From: Mesodorylaimus sp. YZB2_4
Taxonomy: Eukaryota > Nematoda > Enoplea > Dorylaimida > Dorylaimidae
Length of the DNA: 64,000 bases
NCBI GenBank assembly: GCA_030248295.1
Contig: JASANH010000514.1
Location: forward strand, 1 to 64,000
Direction: 5' to 3'
Positions 47,745-58,745 of the stretch are shown here, piece after piece. A program made the translations under genes and the position numbers. Positions within the stretch are counted from its first letter, which is position 1, and the number at the start of each line of letters is the position of its first letter. The notes below the pieces were generated by a model. That model was not told the DNA's origin. It saw only the letters and a program-made list of their open reading frames with translations, and made no database searches.

Positions 47745-50219
47745 GAGACAAGGGAAGACAGACGAAGTGACGGCCTGAACTATTCATCAGCGATAATCTT
47801 TGGTAATACTTGTCCTTTTTGTGAAATTCCGTGTATTTGTTCATGCATAAAGCACATGGTGATATAACTAGTTCATGCATTTATGTTTACTGGCAGCCGA
47901 AGCCTGTAGCGCACTCAACAATCAGGGGCTCCAGAGAAGAAAACAATGAAATGATCACTGCTAAAATGTCATTTTAAAAGATAATAAGAAAACTCTGAAA
48001 AACTACGCATTCAGTGAGTTCGTTCCATAACAGAGTCGTTGAAGATACACAATTCTGAGAATTAGTCAGGCAAGAGGTCAATAGGAAAAAGCAGGTTTAG
48101 GAAAGCACCTTTAGAATTTCGAGTATCGTGTTATAGCCCATTTGGGCAAAGCTAAATGGGTAGTAGACACTGGATCGGGTCAGATAGTTTCGGGTCGGGT
48201 CGGGTTAAAGTCAAGATGGGGTCAAACGGTTCAAAAATACTGCAATTTTGCAAGTTTATACGTTTAGCACTTACAGAAAACCTTTTCGCATCTGTTCGAC
48301 TCCAGTATTTGCAAAATTTGCTTATGAATAAAGCAACTTTTGCAAGAATAAAAAAGGAGAAATGCAAAGCTTTATAAAAGTGCATGAAAGCCTTTCACTC
48401 TAGGTGTTATTCTGCGTAACTTCCAAGTGTCAGCCAGGTCAGATGTGACCAAATTCTCTGGGAAATTTCTGCGCGAGAGTTCATATTTCAGTAACCTCTA
48501 ATTAAGAGCGCTTAGCTACTCTGATAAATGGATGGGACTAGCCATATTCTGAGCAAGACTGCAGTATGTCTCTAACAGGTCTTCTCAGGAGTACAGTCAC
48601 ATTTCATTCCTGAATACGAAAAAGTCCGATAATTACTTGCATAAACCTGGTCGTAAAAGCCTTGAATTTACTATGTGCACCAATACTTTGCTCATCGACT
48701 CCTTGACCATGTTACATTGCAAAACAGCTATAGCTGAGTTAAAAAGTCAGAGATACCCTTACATTTCTTCATCAGTGGAGATTTCGAGAGAAGATAGTTT
48801 CCAGAGCAATGTGACCTTTTAAGTAGTATCTCATGTAAAGACTAGATGCATACTCCATCATCAGTCAATATATATTTGCGAATTCTCAGTACAGCTTGTT
48901 TCTGGCTCCAAACTGATGCAACTACGCTTTATTATTCACGCCTATTATTCAGACTGGTTAAATCTTGCTAAAGACTATAATCTGTTTCCTTTGAGAATAT
49001 GTACGCCCTCCACGTTTCGCACAGTGCCGCGTGTGCATTCCCAAAGAAAACATACTAGCGTAAAAGCATACTCATACTGTACTCATAGCTTACTCGTACC
49101 CAAACGCAAATGCGCGCTCTGGAGGTCAGAGACACGAACTCTAAACCAATGCAGCCCTAGTCGCTTTTTGACCCACTAAGGTTTTTAAATTATTTGACCA
49201 TTATTTTGGGAATAGGAACATATGCTGTTTTGAAAGTATTTTACAAGGATTACTAGGGAATAACAAAAGAAGAAAATTTGGGTGCGTAAAAAAGAGTTTC
49301 TCTATCGAAATATCTTCACACAGTCACCTTTACACTGAAGTCGCCACATGCTGGGATGAATTGTGCAAAGTCGTTATCGCGAGGAACTTCATCTGTGTAT
49401 AAAACATTTGAGTCAACCCGACCCGAATTTTCGGGTCAGGGACTTTCGGGTCGGGTCGGGTCGGGTTGAGGCGACCTTTAAACCCTGAGCTGATCCGGTG
49501 TCTACCGGTGTTTACTTTCAAAGCCTTTTAGTAACCTCCTTGCTCCAGGGCCTGCTTTCCCGTCTGCTGCGTCTCGTGAATCCACGTCCGCTCTCTTCAT
49601 GTCTTCGCTGAGAGTTTCAAGCAGCCTGCTTCTTTGGTCTGCCGAGTGGCCATTCTTCTTTGGCCAGGACTAGTGGACACGTGTAATAAACTATTCCGGT
49701 ACTTGGGCTGCGTGGCTCGATACGAACCTTACACCATAGCGCAGTTGGTTCAGTGTACACGCACGAGAACCTCACTGTTTCATCAGGCTCAGGTCAGTAA
49801 TTTTTTTGAAGGGTCGGTCAAGGTCAGGGTCTGGTCAGACAGTAAAAAATCCAGGTCATTGGAACACTAGCGTACAAGGAGCACAAACAGCTGTTCGATT
49901 CCATCTGAAACGGATAATTTTTAATGGAAGTTTTCTGCGGCATGGCGCGCGATCGCTGACGTTGTCCTATAATTTAGGACATGTTTTAGGATTTAGGACG
50001 CGTCCTAAACTGATTATGAGACTTCCCCCTGGAGTCTATGCTGCACTGAGATATCAATGATAATATGACCTGATTTTCATATACTAGTACATGCTTTATA
50101 TGCTACATGGTAAGGCCTCCCACGATCCTGCACAGGGACGAAGCCTGCCAAATTCTATTTGCGCGTGCTGCGGAGTGATCATGATTCCCATTTTATGATG
50201 TTTTGCTCGGGAATGTACT
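47745..50219. other. Non-coding stretch with a CGGGT-repeat element and a peptide-family upstream fragment
   Basis: No gene recognised. The candidate DNA element at 48,162-49,507 is listed separately. Near 48,998-49,085 a fragment (acgccctccacg, cacagtgccgcgtgtgcatt) matches the upstream regions of the peptide copies at 58.4 and 60.2 kb. A tRNA-like D-arm (tagcgcagttggttcagtgt) is at about 49,737-49,757. Confidence 0.45.
48162..49507. mobile_element. Candidate non-autonomous DNA transposon with CGGGT subterminal repeats
   Basis: The left end has tagacactggatcgggtc followed by cgggtcgggtcgggtt. The right end, reversed, reads tagacaccggatcagc followed by several cgggt units. The 14-bp terminal match has one mismatch, and subterminal pentamer arrays face inward at both ends. 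No transposase frame lies between. A target-site duplication was not resolved. Confidence 0.45.
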
Positions 50220-50488
50220 CGTAGAGGTGCACACGTATAGTATACCCACTACTGTTGCTGCCAGCGATCACCGTAAACATGGATGATGGCTATTGGGGGT
50301 AGTTTTTCAGTTTTTTTATGAAACCCACCTTGTTGCATCTGTGTTGCTTTTATGCACATTTCGCAATGATGATTCACGAGTAATTTACACTACCCTGGTC
50401 AGTGACGTGTGACCGACGGTTGTTATTATTACACATTTGAACACTTGCATTGATCGATCTGTGCTCATTATCATACTTGTATGTCGTT

Positions 50489-50498
50489 CCATAAAAAG
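50489..50498 (+). promoter_or_regulatory. Conserved promoter block of the cysteine-rich peptide family
   Basis: The TATA-like ccataaaaag with downstream words ttgttcatttcaaa, atgccg, gacattgctcgg and ttttggcgttagatgag recurs in the same order before the copies at 58.38 and 60.23 kb. A diverged form with ttttggcgttagcggtgt precedes the copy at 63.48 kb. The block was duplicated with the genes. Confidence 0.55.
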
Positions 50499-50959
50499 AT
50501 GTTTGCTTGCTACTTTTGTTCATTTCAAACATGAATGCCGGATGCAAAAAATTTCCACCAAACTAGATTTTCTGATTTTGTACATATGGTATACAGTATA
50601 ATGCTCAGCGACATTGCTCGGTCTAGTCTCGACCGTTTTGGCGTTAGATGAGTGGACGACAATCTGGCAAAACTGATCGGCGATATTTTTAAATCTTTGC
50701 AGATATGAAAACAAAAATTTATCCAGCCTTGCTATCAATCGTCTTGTTTCTGCTTCACGTTCTTGTGGTCAGTTTGCAAGTATGTTCTGTATGTTTCGTT
50801 TCCGTGAACGGAAATAACGATTGTCAAAGCACAAATTCTTGCCCCTGTAAGTCAGAGTCAAAACTCCATGATATTTTCTCATTTAGTTTTTAATGCAATA
50901 TTGCTGATGTTTAAGAAATGTCTTTTCAGACCTCGGCAGTTTCCCTCTTCCTGGCGAAC

Positions 50960-52291
50960 TGTAAGGGTATGTAGTGTGGATACTAAATGTTAGTCGAGAA
51001 GGTTACACGGATAGAAAGGCCAGTGAGAGAATATGTAAGAAGGTCGCGAGCAGGTCATAGCCAACAGGAAAGGTTAGGCGTCGGGAATGCAAATGAGAGC
51101 TAGAGGTGATTGAGTGTGTTAGTAGGAAGTGTTGGTAGGAAGCGTATCTATCGGCAGTGTGTGGATGAGGAGTAAATGAAAGGCGGTCGCTATCTTGTTG
51201 GCTTGCACCTCTTACAAGTGGCGAGCTTGGCTGCTTGAGCTGGCGAACCGTAAGCAGTCTTTATCGGAAGAATTCAAAGCGGTAGAGGAGAGAGCGAAAA
51301 TCGAAGCAAGAGACGATAGCTGTACAAGGAATTTGAGGTCGAAAAATTCCCCCGCGACTGCGAGTTCGTCTATTGGTGGAACCACACACTCACCAGTGAC
51401 AGCGAAACCTGCGGTGCTCAAGGAGGAAGCGGAAAAGCGAAGATTGCGACGGGAAACCACCAATATGCCAATCACGGAAGAAGATATTGCTCGGCTGGCA
51501 GCCGAGGTGCAACGGACAACGCTTACGATGGTGCAGGCAGCACTCACATCCTACGGGGACCAACAGCCAGTCCAACACGGCCCGCAAGTGGAACCATTCT
51601 CTGGCCACGTGGACCAGAATTTTAGCCGCTGGTGGAAAGATTTTGAAAAAGTAGCAATTTTGGCGGGCTGTAATAGTGACGCCAGGAAGATCGTTTTACT
51701 GGGCACGCTGGTGCGAGGAGCGGCGAAGCACCTATATGAAACCATCGAGAATCGTGCAGCGCCCCCAACGACGGTGGCAGAATGGAGAGCCGAGTTTGCA
51801 CAGACATTTCCTGACAACCGGAACGTCGACGCGTATGTGGAGCAATTTGCTTCACGCGTCCAGCGTGCAGGTGAATCCGCTTTAGAGTTTGCGACAGCCC
51901 TCCGGCAGATGGCAGCACGTGCCTTTCTCATGACTCATGACCAAAGGGAGAACCATATTAAAGTCCACTATTTGGCCCATCTCAAACCATCCATACGACG
52001 GTGGGTTCAGTCGGCGAACAAGACCACGCTGGATGAATTCGTGGGCGAGGCCATCAAACAGGAGATCCGCGACCAGCAAGAACAAGATGAAAAGCAGGTA
52101 GCGGCGGCGGCGACACGGTCAGAGACTGTGGCAGTCAGGGGCAAGGAGAGTCAAGGCAAAGGGTCCGTAAGTACAGTTACATCATTCACAAAGGCATGCT
52201 ATAACTGTGGTAGGAAGCGTATCTATCGGCAGTGTGTGGATGAGGAGTAAATGAAAGGCGGTCGCTATCTTGTTGGCTTGCACCTCTTACA
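50960..52291 (+). mobile_element. Internally deleted Ty3/gypsy-like LTR retrotransposon
   Basis: The 5' LTR is 50960-51216 (257 bp), starting TGTAAG and ending CTTACA, a perfect terminal inverted pair. Two bases later TGGCGAGCTTGG fits a tRNA primer-binding site. A gag frame follows, then 83 bp of a 3' LTR (52209-52291), which is identical to the end of the 5' LTR. All of pol and most of the 3' LTR are missing. The flanks are cGAAc and aGAAt, an imperfect target-site duplication. Confidence 0.8.
51195..52250 (+). pseudogene. Gag of the LTR element, fused to LTR sequence
   Basis: The open frame spans 51195-52250. The first ATG in it is at 51465 (MPITEEDIARLAAEV), with no good ATG before. It has the capsid-type retrotransposon gag signature FSRWWKDFEKVAILAG, WRAEFAQTFPD and FATALRQMA. 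The C-terminus begins a zinc knuckle (CYNCGRK) but reads directly into the LTR (RIYRQCVDEE), so the knuckle lost its normal His and last Cys positions. No protease, reverse transcriptase or integrase is present. Gag packages the element's RNA; this copy cannot move on its own but could be mobilised in trans. Confidence 0.75.
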
Positions 52292-52448
52292 AGAATGCGG
52301 ATGCATGTCCGGGAATGATGCGGCATTCGGCGCATCTGCCATCGCTTGTCGATTTACGCGAGACGCACAACCGTCGACTGCTTGTCCTGGGGGATCGTTT
52401 TGCCACTGCGGCATCTGTTGTACTTATCCAGTCGTGGCTAACTCCTAA

Positions 52449-54044
52449 ATTGTAAGGTACGATACGAAACATGGCCACACCACCCTCAAAGACATTGTGG
52501 TTACTGGGTGACGATAAGTTGAGTGACTGGAGTTCAAGGCTGTCTGATTTGTAGTGTCTTAATGTCTTGTAATTGGATCTTACAAAGCTAACTAGCCTAA
52601 TTACTTTTAAAAATTTTGGCCGCCTTTAGGTTTTCAATTATGTCGAAAGGCTGACGATGAGATCTTTTGAAATATTGTCGTAGCGTACATTTATTACCGC
52701 CCGTGTGATCACGGTTCAGATAATCGTACGTACGTCAGGTAGTAGTATCGCTTCTATAAGGTAAAATCACGTGAAGCACTCTTGTGCCGTTTGTCCCATA
52801 AGAAAGCTCGTGCCACCACGCGCGGCGTTTTCATCGATATAGAATATGAAGGCATTGGTTTACATGATTAGCGATTCAGGGAAGTCAATTGACATTCTTT
52901 CAGTTTCTGAACTTAAATTTTCCAGAATATAAAATCTGGGTTATTCAAAAGCTGCTGCTGCTGAACTACGGCTTTTACACCGCTGTGTGTTTAAAAAGCA
53001 TGCAACGTTAAATTTTCGTAGGTTAGATATTATACTATAGTTTACTTAGGGTTGGATATGAGGCACGTGTTTTGAGGAGGTTGACACTGTTGACCTCCTG
53101 AAACAGGAATGAAATGACACAGGAATCAAATGAAATTGGCTCAGATTAGAATCAAGAAGTACAATAGAAACACAAATTGTAGAGGCATCAGACTTATCAC
53201 ATTGGATACATAAAATTCCGTTTTCTGGGTCACTATCGAGCTACTCTGCCTATATAGAAGGCGAGCGATCGGTTGTCGATGCGCTACAAAACGCTACAAA
53301 AGATAAAATAAATTAAACTACCCCAGGTTAATCAAGCTGCTGGAATGCGGCGTGTCAAGGCTGAATCCATGTCAAGCAACGTGCGAAAACATGCACCCAT
53401 GTTGCCCATGCTCTAGCATGGGAAGGGTGTCATGGCGATGACTGGTGTTGGAGTCTGACAGCAAATGCGCCTCGTTGCAATTTTACACGTATCTGGTCTG
53501 GTGACGCCATACAATTTGTTACTGTGTATCGTTGTTTCGGAAATTGTTTTTAGAATACGCGTTTCCGAAAAATCTATCCTTTCACGCGCCTCGCGAATTT
53601 GGTTCTTGTTCGCAACTAGAAGCTTTTAAACCAGATTATTGCTGTCAGCTTCGAGCGGTGAGCGGCACTACATACTATAAAAGTTTACCTGACAACGACA
53701 GCAGTCATAGCCGTTCAGTCTGGCAATAAAAAGGTATTAGACAACAACTCGAGGGAGGGCGTTCCCCTAACCTTTTTCCTAACCAAACATAACGCGACAC
53801 CAGAAGGTTTGATATTTGGATGTGGACGCCCAATATTTCTAATTCTATGCGAAGAAACATGCCAATCGTTTTCATAAAAGTTTCGTCGAACCTTATATGA
53901 ATCATCAACAGAATTCCATTCGGAGCACGGTTTAGGAGCACATATAAAGACGGGTAGGTGCTGCTGTCAACATTGAGTTGTGTGCTTACAAAAGACTTTG
54001 CGGAGAAAACAAGCGCACTCCCTGAATTTCTGTTTTTACTTGAG
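52449..54044. other. Intergenic stretch
   Basis: No coding signal or repeat of note beyond a short hairpin near 53,080-53,100 (aggaggt/acctcct). A TATA-like box of the next gene lies at 53,942-53,949. Confidence 0.45.
53942..53949 (+). promoter_or_regulatory. TATA box of the DUF4430-like gene
   Basis: ATATAAAG stands about 100 bases before the ATG at 54045, in gcacatataaagacgg. Confidence 0.5.
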
Positions 54045-54485
54045 ATGCCTTTGTCATTATTTGGAATCATCTTTTTTCTCGCTCTTTTCGTATTCCCTGC
54101 ATTCCCAATAAAAGCACCAGTCTGCAATAATCATTGCGGCCCAGCCCCTGAAAACGAATTTGTGAAAATCGTCGTTAAGAATCAGAGTAGCAGCAATGAC
54201 TTCGAAGCACAATCCCCATATTTGAGCCAGCTGACAATCAGTTTGGCCATGCGTAATTTGGTCGTCACCACAAAAGGCACATCACAACCGTTCACATTCA
54301 CGACGAAATTTTTTGTCCCGTTTGGTGATTTTGTAACGAGTATCAATGGCGTGACGCCAGATCAAGACCAATTTTGGAAATTGAAAGTCAATGGAGCTGA
54401 TTCTCAATGTGGGATCGATACATATATTTTGGACAGTGACGATCAAGTAGAGTGGTCATTGGAAACCGTAAATCATGGTCATTAG
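54045..54485 (+). CDS. Secreted DUF4430 (transcobalamin C-terminal-like) protein
   Basis: A single exon of 146 residues from MPLSLFGIIFFLALFVF, chosen because it starts a clean signal peptide; the frame itself opens 29 codons earlier. Residues about 40-143 carry the hallmarks of the DUF4430 domain, the beta-grasp domain also found at the C-terminus of transcobalamin and intrinsic factor: a TTKFFVPFGDFVTSINGV core, then FWKLKVNG and YILDSDDQVEWSLE. An isolated domain of this kind is common in secreted animal and bacterial proteins; its ligand here is unknown, and cobalamin binding should not be assumed. AATAAA at 54615-54620 gives a likely 3' end. The gene sits between copies A and B of the cysteine-rich peptide family. 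Confidence 0.75.
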   Translation: MPLSLFGIIFFLALFVFPAFPIKAPVCNNHCGPAPENEFVKIVVKNQSSSNDFEAQSPYLSQLTISLAMRNLVVTTKGTSQPFTFTTKFFVPFGDFVTSINGVTPDQDQFWKLKVNGADSQCGIDTYILDSDDQVEWSLETVNHGH

Positions 54486-54979
54486 AACTCTGAGCCATCT
54501 TGTGTTGCCAGGTTCGAGTCGGAGTGAGGGTATACTTCGTAGTTATCCAGCTGTAAGCATATTCATTCTAGTATTGCGTGGGAAAAGCAGCAATTTATAT
54601 ATGATTATCGGCAGAATAAAGAAGTTGAAGTAATTTTTATCCTAGCAAGATTGACTACGAACCTTTTAGTAAACAAACCACACTACTGTAGGTTTCTTCT
54701 GGTACCTCTTCGAAATGTAATAAAGTACAGCAATTGGTCACACCTTTGCGAGAAAATCCTCCAAGAAATTGTGATGTCGAAATATTTTATTAAAGTCTGT
54801 ATTCTGGACCGTTTTTCATCCACTAGGACGAACACAGGGATGTTTTCTTTCATTTTTCAGAAGTCTACCCGCTTTGTCGGCACTAGTGACCAACATGTAT
54901 AATCACGGCCTCGTCAGATGATGACACAGCAGCTTTACTCTCTATCCGTATTGTCTGAACAATAGTTTCTGGTTTCATC

Positions 54980-55110
54980 ATTCAATGGCGTGTGGGCTGC
55001 ACCCTGCCATCTTTCAATGTGGCCTCCGTCTCTCTACTTGGAGTAGGTACTTCGATAGTGTCGGGTGGATGACTCACCCACGACCTGGCGTCGCAGCTTA
55101 CGATTAGTGA
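54980..55110. repeat. Diverged relative of the tRNA-like dispersed repeat
   Basis: Words such as gtctctctacttggagtagg, actcacccacgacctggcgt and gtgaagggtgcg parallel the 39,955-40,352 copy. It is a degraded family member. Confidence 0.4.
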
Positions 55111-55252
55111 AGGGTGCGTGTTAAAGAACATACAGATAAACAGCCTGATAATTGTGCCAATTATTATTTGTGTAGTACCCACATCAAATAGCTAGCTAAT
55201 ATCAAGGGCCTAGCTTCTAGGCAGCGTCAAAGAGCACACGAGCTACAGTATA

Positions 55253-56392
55253 TCATGGAGCCAGAGCATCCATCGTGTGTGACCATGGTGCGCGAATGTG
55301 GACAAAGCAAAAACTGAAAAGGCCAGCGATAAACAATGGCATCTGTGCGTGCACTGTGCTAAGTGCACGTGGCGTGACTGGGTTTATTTTACTGATCGAT
55401 TTGAATGCGCCATCCCCCGCGGTTGCCATTTGCGCCTTACTAGCCTCATTGTTTTCTGTCTTGTGCAGACAATGGCAACAGGGTAGACTGGCCGTGCGAA
55501 TATCACTATTCGACCACAACAGGGCGATCATATTCGAAAATAAATCCAGTGTAGAAAAAACACCACCGTAAGCCGTAAATCTGGCTGATGCCTCCGAGTG
55601 ATTATCATAAACACCAGCCATTGTACGCAGGATCTTGGAGATCAGTGCGAAACTACAGTGGGCCACTACCAGATTGCGTAACATGGGCATCAATTTTAGT
55701 TGACGTTTCAAAGATACCATGGCCGCGTTTGAATTGCTGGACGAGCGAAGTGCACGAATTCTGTATTGCACGAAAACGATCAGAATAATATAACAGATTA
55801 GGATCATGATCAACAGCGCCAGATCGATATTCTGAGTGTAAAGATTGAAAGCTTCGCTTGGTGCACTGTACGAATTTGTGCACGAGACCACTAGATCCAA
55901 TGCGATATTGGCGTATGAAAATGGCAATTTGATCATGATGCCCGCCAGAAACAAGCCACTGCACACAACCATTGCTTGCTTGATCGTAAGCATGCGATAT
56001 AGAGAAGTAGCAATTATGGCCAGGGCCCTGTCCAAAACGAGGACCAGCAGCAACATCATTTCTAGAGTGAGCCCGATCAAGAGCCAGAAGTGGATGGCGT
56101 GGCACGACAGACGGGTCAGGTTGGACGGTGCCACTTTGGTCTGACGTAGCATTCTGTACAGTGCCATGACCAGGAATTGAAGACACAGCAATGTACGGCA
56201 TGCTGTCAGTGTGCCCACAATGACGAAGAAACGGGTGCGTAATTTCTTGCTACGAACGATTCCAATAACGATCAGCACATTGCCCATGGTCGACACGACA
56301 CCACATAGGAATGCGTAAAAAATAGTCAAGTGGATCCAAAGTTCGACTGCTGTAATGTTGCCTTTGACACGGGTGCTTGTGTTGTTGGCCAT
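55253..56392 (-). CDS. Srsx-like seven-transmembrane chemoreceptor, intronless
   Basis: One exon of 379 codons. N-terminal sequons (NNTS, NIT) precede TM1 with GNVLIVIGIVRSKKLRTR, TM2 (VIVGTLTACRTLLCLQFLV), the conserved TM3 cysteine region and LVLDRALAI at the TM3 end, TM4, TM5 (IMILICYIILIVFVQYRI), TM6 (NLVVAHCSFALISKIL) and TM7 (FSTLDLFSNMIALLWSNSDIR). GNxxI followed by a SKKLR intracellular loop and DRxLAI are features of the nematode Srsx family of rhodopsin-like chemoreceptors. The DRY Tyr is replaced by Ala, as is common in that family. The tail after CCHCLHK may be palmitoylated; the last 70 or so residues look poorly conserved and hydrophobic. Ligand unknown. Confidence 0.75.
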   Translation of the reverse strand: MANNTSTRVKGNITAVELWIHLTIFYAFLCGVVSTMGNVLIVIGIVRSKKLRTRFFVIVGTLTACRTLLCLQFLVMALYRMLRQTKVAPSNLTRLSCHAIHFWLLIGLTLEMMLLLVLVLDRALAIIATSLYRMLTIKQAMVVCSGLFLAGIMIKLPFSYANIALDLVVSCTNSYSAPSEAFNLYTQNIDLALLIMILICYIILIVFVQYRIRALRSSSNSNAAMVSLKRQLKLMPMLRNLVVAHCSFALISKILRTMAGVYDNHSEASARFTAYGGVFSTLDLFSNMIALLWSNSDIRTASLPCCHCLHKTENNEASKAQMATAGDGAFKSISKINPVTPRALSTVHAQMPLFIAGLFSFCFVHIRAPWSHTMDALAP

Positions 56393-58383
56393 GACCAGCC
56401 CATACGTAGAGTGAGCTGTCAGAAGCGCAGTCTTCTTATTCCGTTTGGGCCAGACAAGCTTATAAATCCTGGGCCAATGTACAAGCTGTTGGCTTACTTC
56501 GTGGGAATTAAGGTTTATAAGAAAAAGACGCCACAGACTTCTTTCCGAAAAGTAACTATTTATAGCGTAGAGGTCATTCTTTCGAAATAAATTAATGCTT
56601 GCCCGGGTTTTGAAAATACAAAGACAAGCTCTATGTTTTCAGCTGCTAAGATTACACGAAAAAGGTTATAGTACAAACCATTGTGCGGTGTTCGCAGCTG
56701 AAACTAAGTTAGCAGAATATGTGCGTGAACTATCTGCCATCTGTGCTGTAGAATATTTCTTAGGGTGTGTAACATGAGCGTTGAACGCGACAACTTGTTG
56801 GAACACAGACGATATTCCTACGGTTTGCAATTATGTTTCGTGGAAAAGCTTGAAAATGAGATAGAAAAGAGGGCTTCTTCACGGGGAATACATCGAGCTT
56901 CTATTCACGCCAGAGAAATACGGTACACGCCGATTCAAGCTTTGGTGAAAACGCATGTAACTTTTCTTCCGGTAAAATCAGCAGAGCGCACTGACAGTTC
57001 GCTCGGGCTTCACGAATCAGCTTGGTAATATTTTCTACGCGAAAATCAGGCCCTTTTATATATTAGTTAGATTGCAGCAGTCCGCCGTCCGCCGGGCGAG
57101 AATCAAAACTAAACACTAGCGATGATGACGCCAAGATCACGCGCTATCACAAAAGTCTTGACTCGTTTTGCGCAAGACAACCCGTTGACGTTCAGCCTGC
57201 ATCGTATAAAAATGCTCTCATGCGACAGAATAAGCAATTACCGGAATAAGCAATTCTAATAAATGTAGAGTAAGTCGTAAATGCGCAGAAGCGGCGGCGC
57301 TGTGATGGGGCCTTTATGCAAGACAGTCACTTTGACAGGGACAATTAGAGATTGCGACGGTGCTCCCGGCTTTTAAATGACGGCTCTCAACCGCCGAGTA
57401 TTTCTGATCAAAGTGTCTGATCGTGAGCAATGGCCAGAAGAGGAGAAACTCAAAAGTCTGATTAATACTGAATAAAAAAATCCTCGGTTCTGATGATTTG
57501 TACGAAAATTGTGAGCCTCCCGCGTAACTTCTGCTTTTTCCTTTTATGCTGTTCTGTTCCTGCCTTGTGCTCTTACGCCATGTGCTGATGAAGTCACGTT
57601 GTTGCTTCGAAGATGTTCGCATTGATCTGAAAATTGTTGTTGTGCCTTGTTGAGTAAGGCACAAGTTACTGTATATGTCCTTTTTCGTTCATGACCATCG
57701 CTGCTCTAACAATTCATTGGCCAAGAAACTTGTTGATGGTACAAAAGATAAGGAACACGATCATCATCGCAGAGATACTGCAACTGACTGAGAAACGCAA
57801 GTGGGAAAATCTGTTTGACTTCTAACTTTCCTGTTATGCAAAAATTATGCAAAACGAATTTGGGAATGGCTTTTGAAAATGGAATGGATAGGCGCTAGGC
57901 TGTTAGTGAGTCTACTGTACTCAAATAAACACGCCCTCCACGTTACAGCATAGGCTGCGCGTACATTCCCAAATAAAACAGATAGTAGTTATCGCAACTA
58001 CGATTCACCCTCTCCTTGGAAACCCGCCAAAAACAAAATTTTTGTTCCATAATGAGCCATCCCAAATTTTGTTGCTCTCAATGGCTAGTTTACAGCCGCA
58101 GCGACTGACGTCGTTGTTACTAATACTCATCCAAACACGCATATTGAGCAATCAGTGAATCAGTGCTCATTGTCACATTTATATGTCGCTCTATAAAAAA
58201 TGACTTCATGCCACTATTGTTCATTTCAAAAGTAAATGCCGAATGCAAAGCTTTTCACCAATACTGATCCTTCTCCACCCACTGTACAGTACATGATGTA
58301 TATGTGCAGCATAATGCTTTTGCGGCATTGCTAGTTTTGGCGTTGGATGAGCGGACGACAACTTAGCACACTGCGCTGTTAAA
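56393..58383. other. Intergenic stretch, right part duplicated upstream of the peptide genes
   Basis: No gene recognised in 56.4-57.9 kb. From about 57,925 the sequence (aaacacgccctccacg, then attcccaaataaaaca) is homologous to the regions upstream of peptide copies A and C. Confidence 0.45.
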
Positions 58384-58745
58384 ATGAAAACGAAAATATA
58401 TCCAGTCTTGTTTTCAATCATCTTTCTCGCTCACATTGCTGTGGTCATTTCGACTATTCTTCCTGACAAAAACTTACAAGCACTCGACTGGCGAAGCGGA
58501 AATCCTTGCCCCTGTAAGTCAGAGTAAAATCTCCGTAATATGTTTTTCTTTTTTTACGCTTCTTCATGCAAGTAGCAGATGTTTGAAAATGCTTTTAAGA
58601 CATGGGCTGTTTCCCAATTCCTGGCGCCCGATGCGGGACCATGTCCGTGCTCCCCGTATTTGCCACCAATTGTCGAGCTGAACATTTCCCGACTGGCTGT
58701 CCCGGCGGAACTTATTGTTACCGCGGCATCTGTTGTACTTGTTAG
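58384..58745 (+). CDS. Cysteine-rich secreted peptide, copy B (intact)
   Basis: Exons 58384-58513 and 58600-58745 join in phase 1 across an 86-base intron (GTAAGT; acceptor TTTTAAG, weaker than in copy A), giving 91 residues. Exon 1 is a signal peptide (MKTKIYPVLFSIIFLAHIAVV) plus a short spacer ending GNPCP. Exon 2 reads YMGCFPIPGARCGTM, a variable middle, then CPGGTYCYRGICCTC before TAG. The invariant C-terminal pattern of the family is CPxGxxCxxGxCC; here the Cys between the two aromatic positions is Arg while an extra Cys is final. I know no family with this pattern; it only loosely resembles spider- and cone-type knottin ends. It is probably secreted and disulphide-bonded. Regulation probably follows the conserved TATA-like block near 58,190. 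Confidence 0.7.

Larger units (their letters stand above)
50705..52448 (+). pseudogene. Cysteine-rich secreted peptide, copy A, split by an LTR element
   Basis: Exon 1 (50705-50846) encodes a signal peptide (MKTKIYPALLSIVLFLLHV) and ends in SCP at the intron. After an 83-base intron with GTAAGT and TTTTCAG, exon 2 starts at 50930 (YLGSFPLPGE). The LTR retrotransposon fragment 50960-52291 is inserted after the Glu codon. Coding resumes at 52293 with ECGCMSGND and ends CPGGSFCHCGICCTYPVVANS with TAA at 52446-52448. Without the insertion the frame would be continuous and would match copies B and D. The insertion has inactivated this copy unless it is spliced out. Family function is unknown; signal peptide and cysteine density suggest a secreted disulphide-rich peptide. 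Confidence 0.75.

Noticed and set aside
49730-49780. Possible tRNA gene (tagcgcagttggttcagtgt)
   Set aside because: The D-arm resembles a tRNA, but there is no T-arm, anticodon stem or acceptor stem; it is more likely a SINE remnant.
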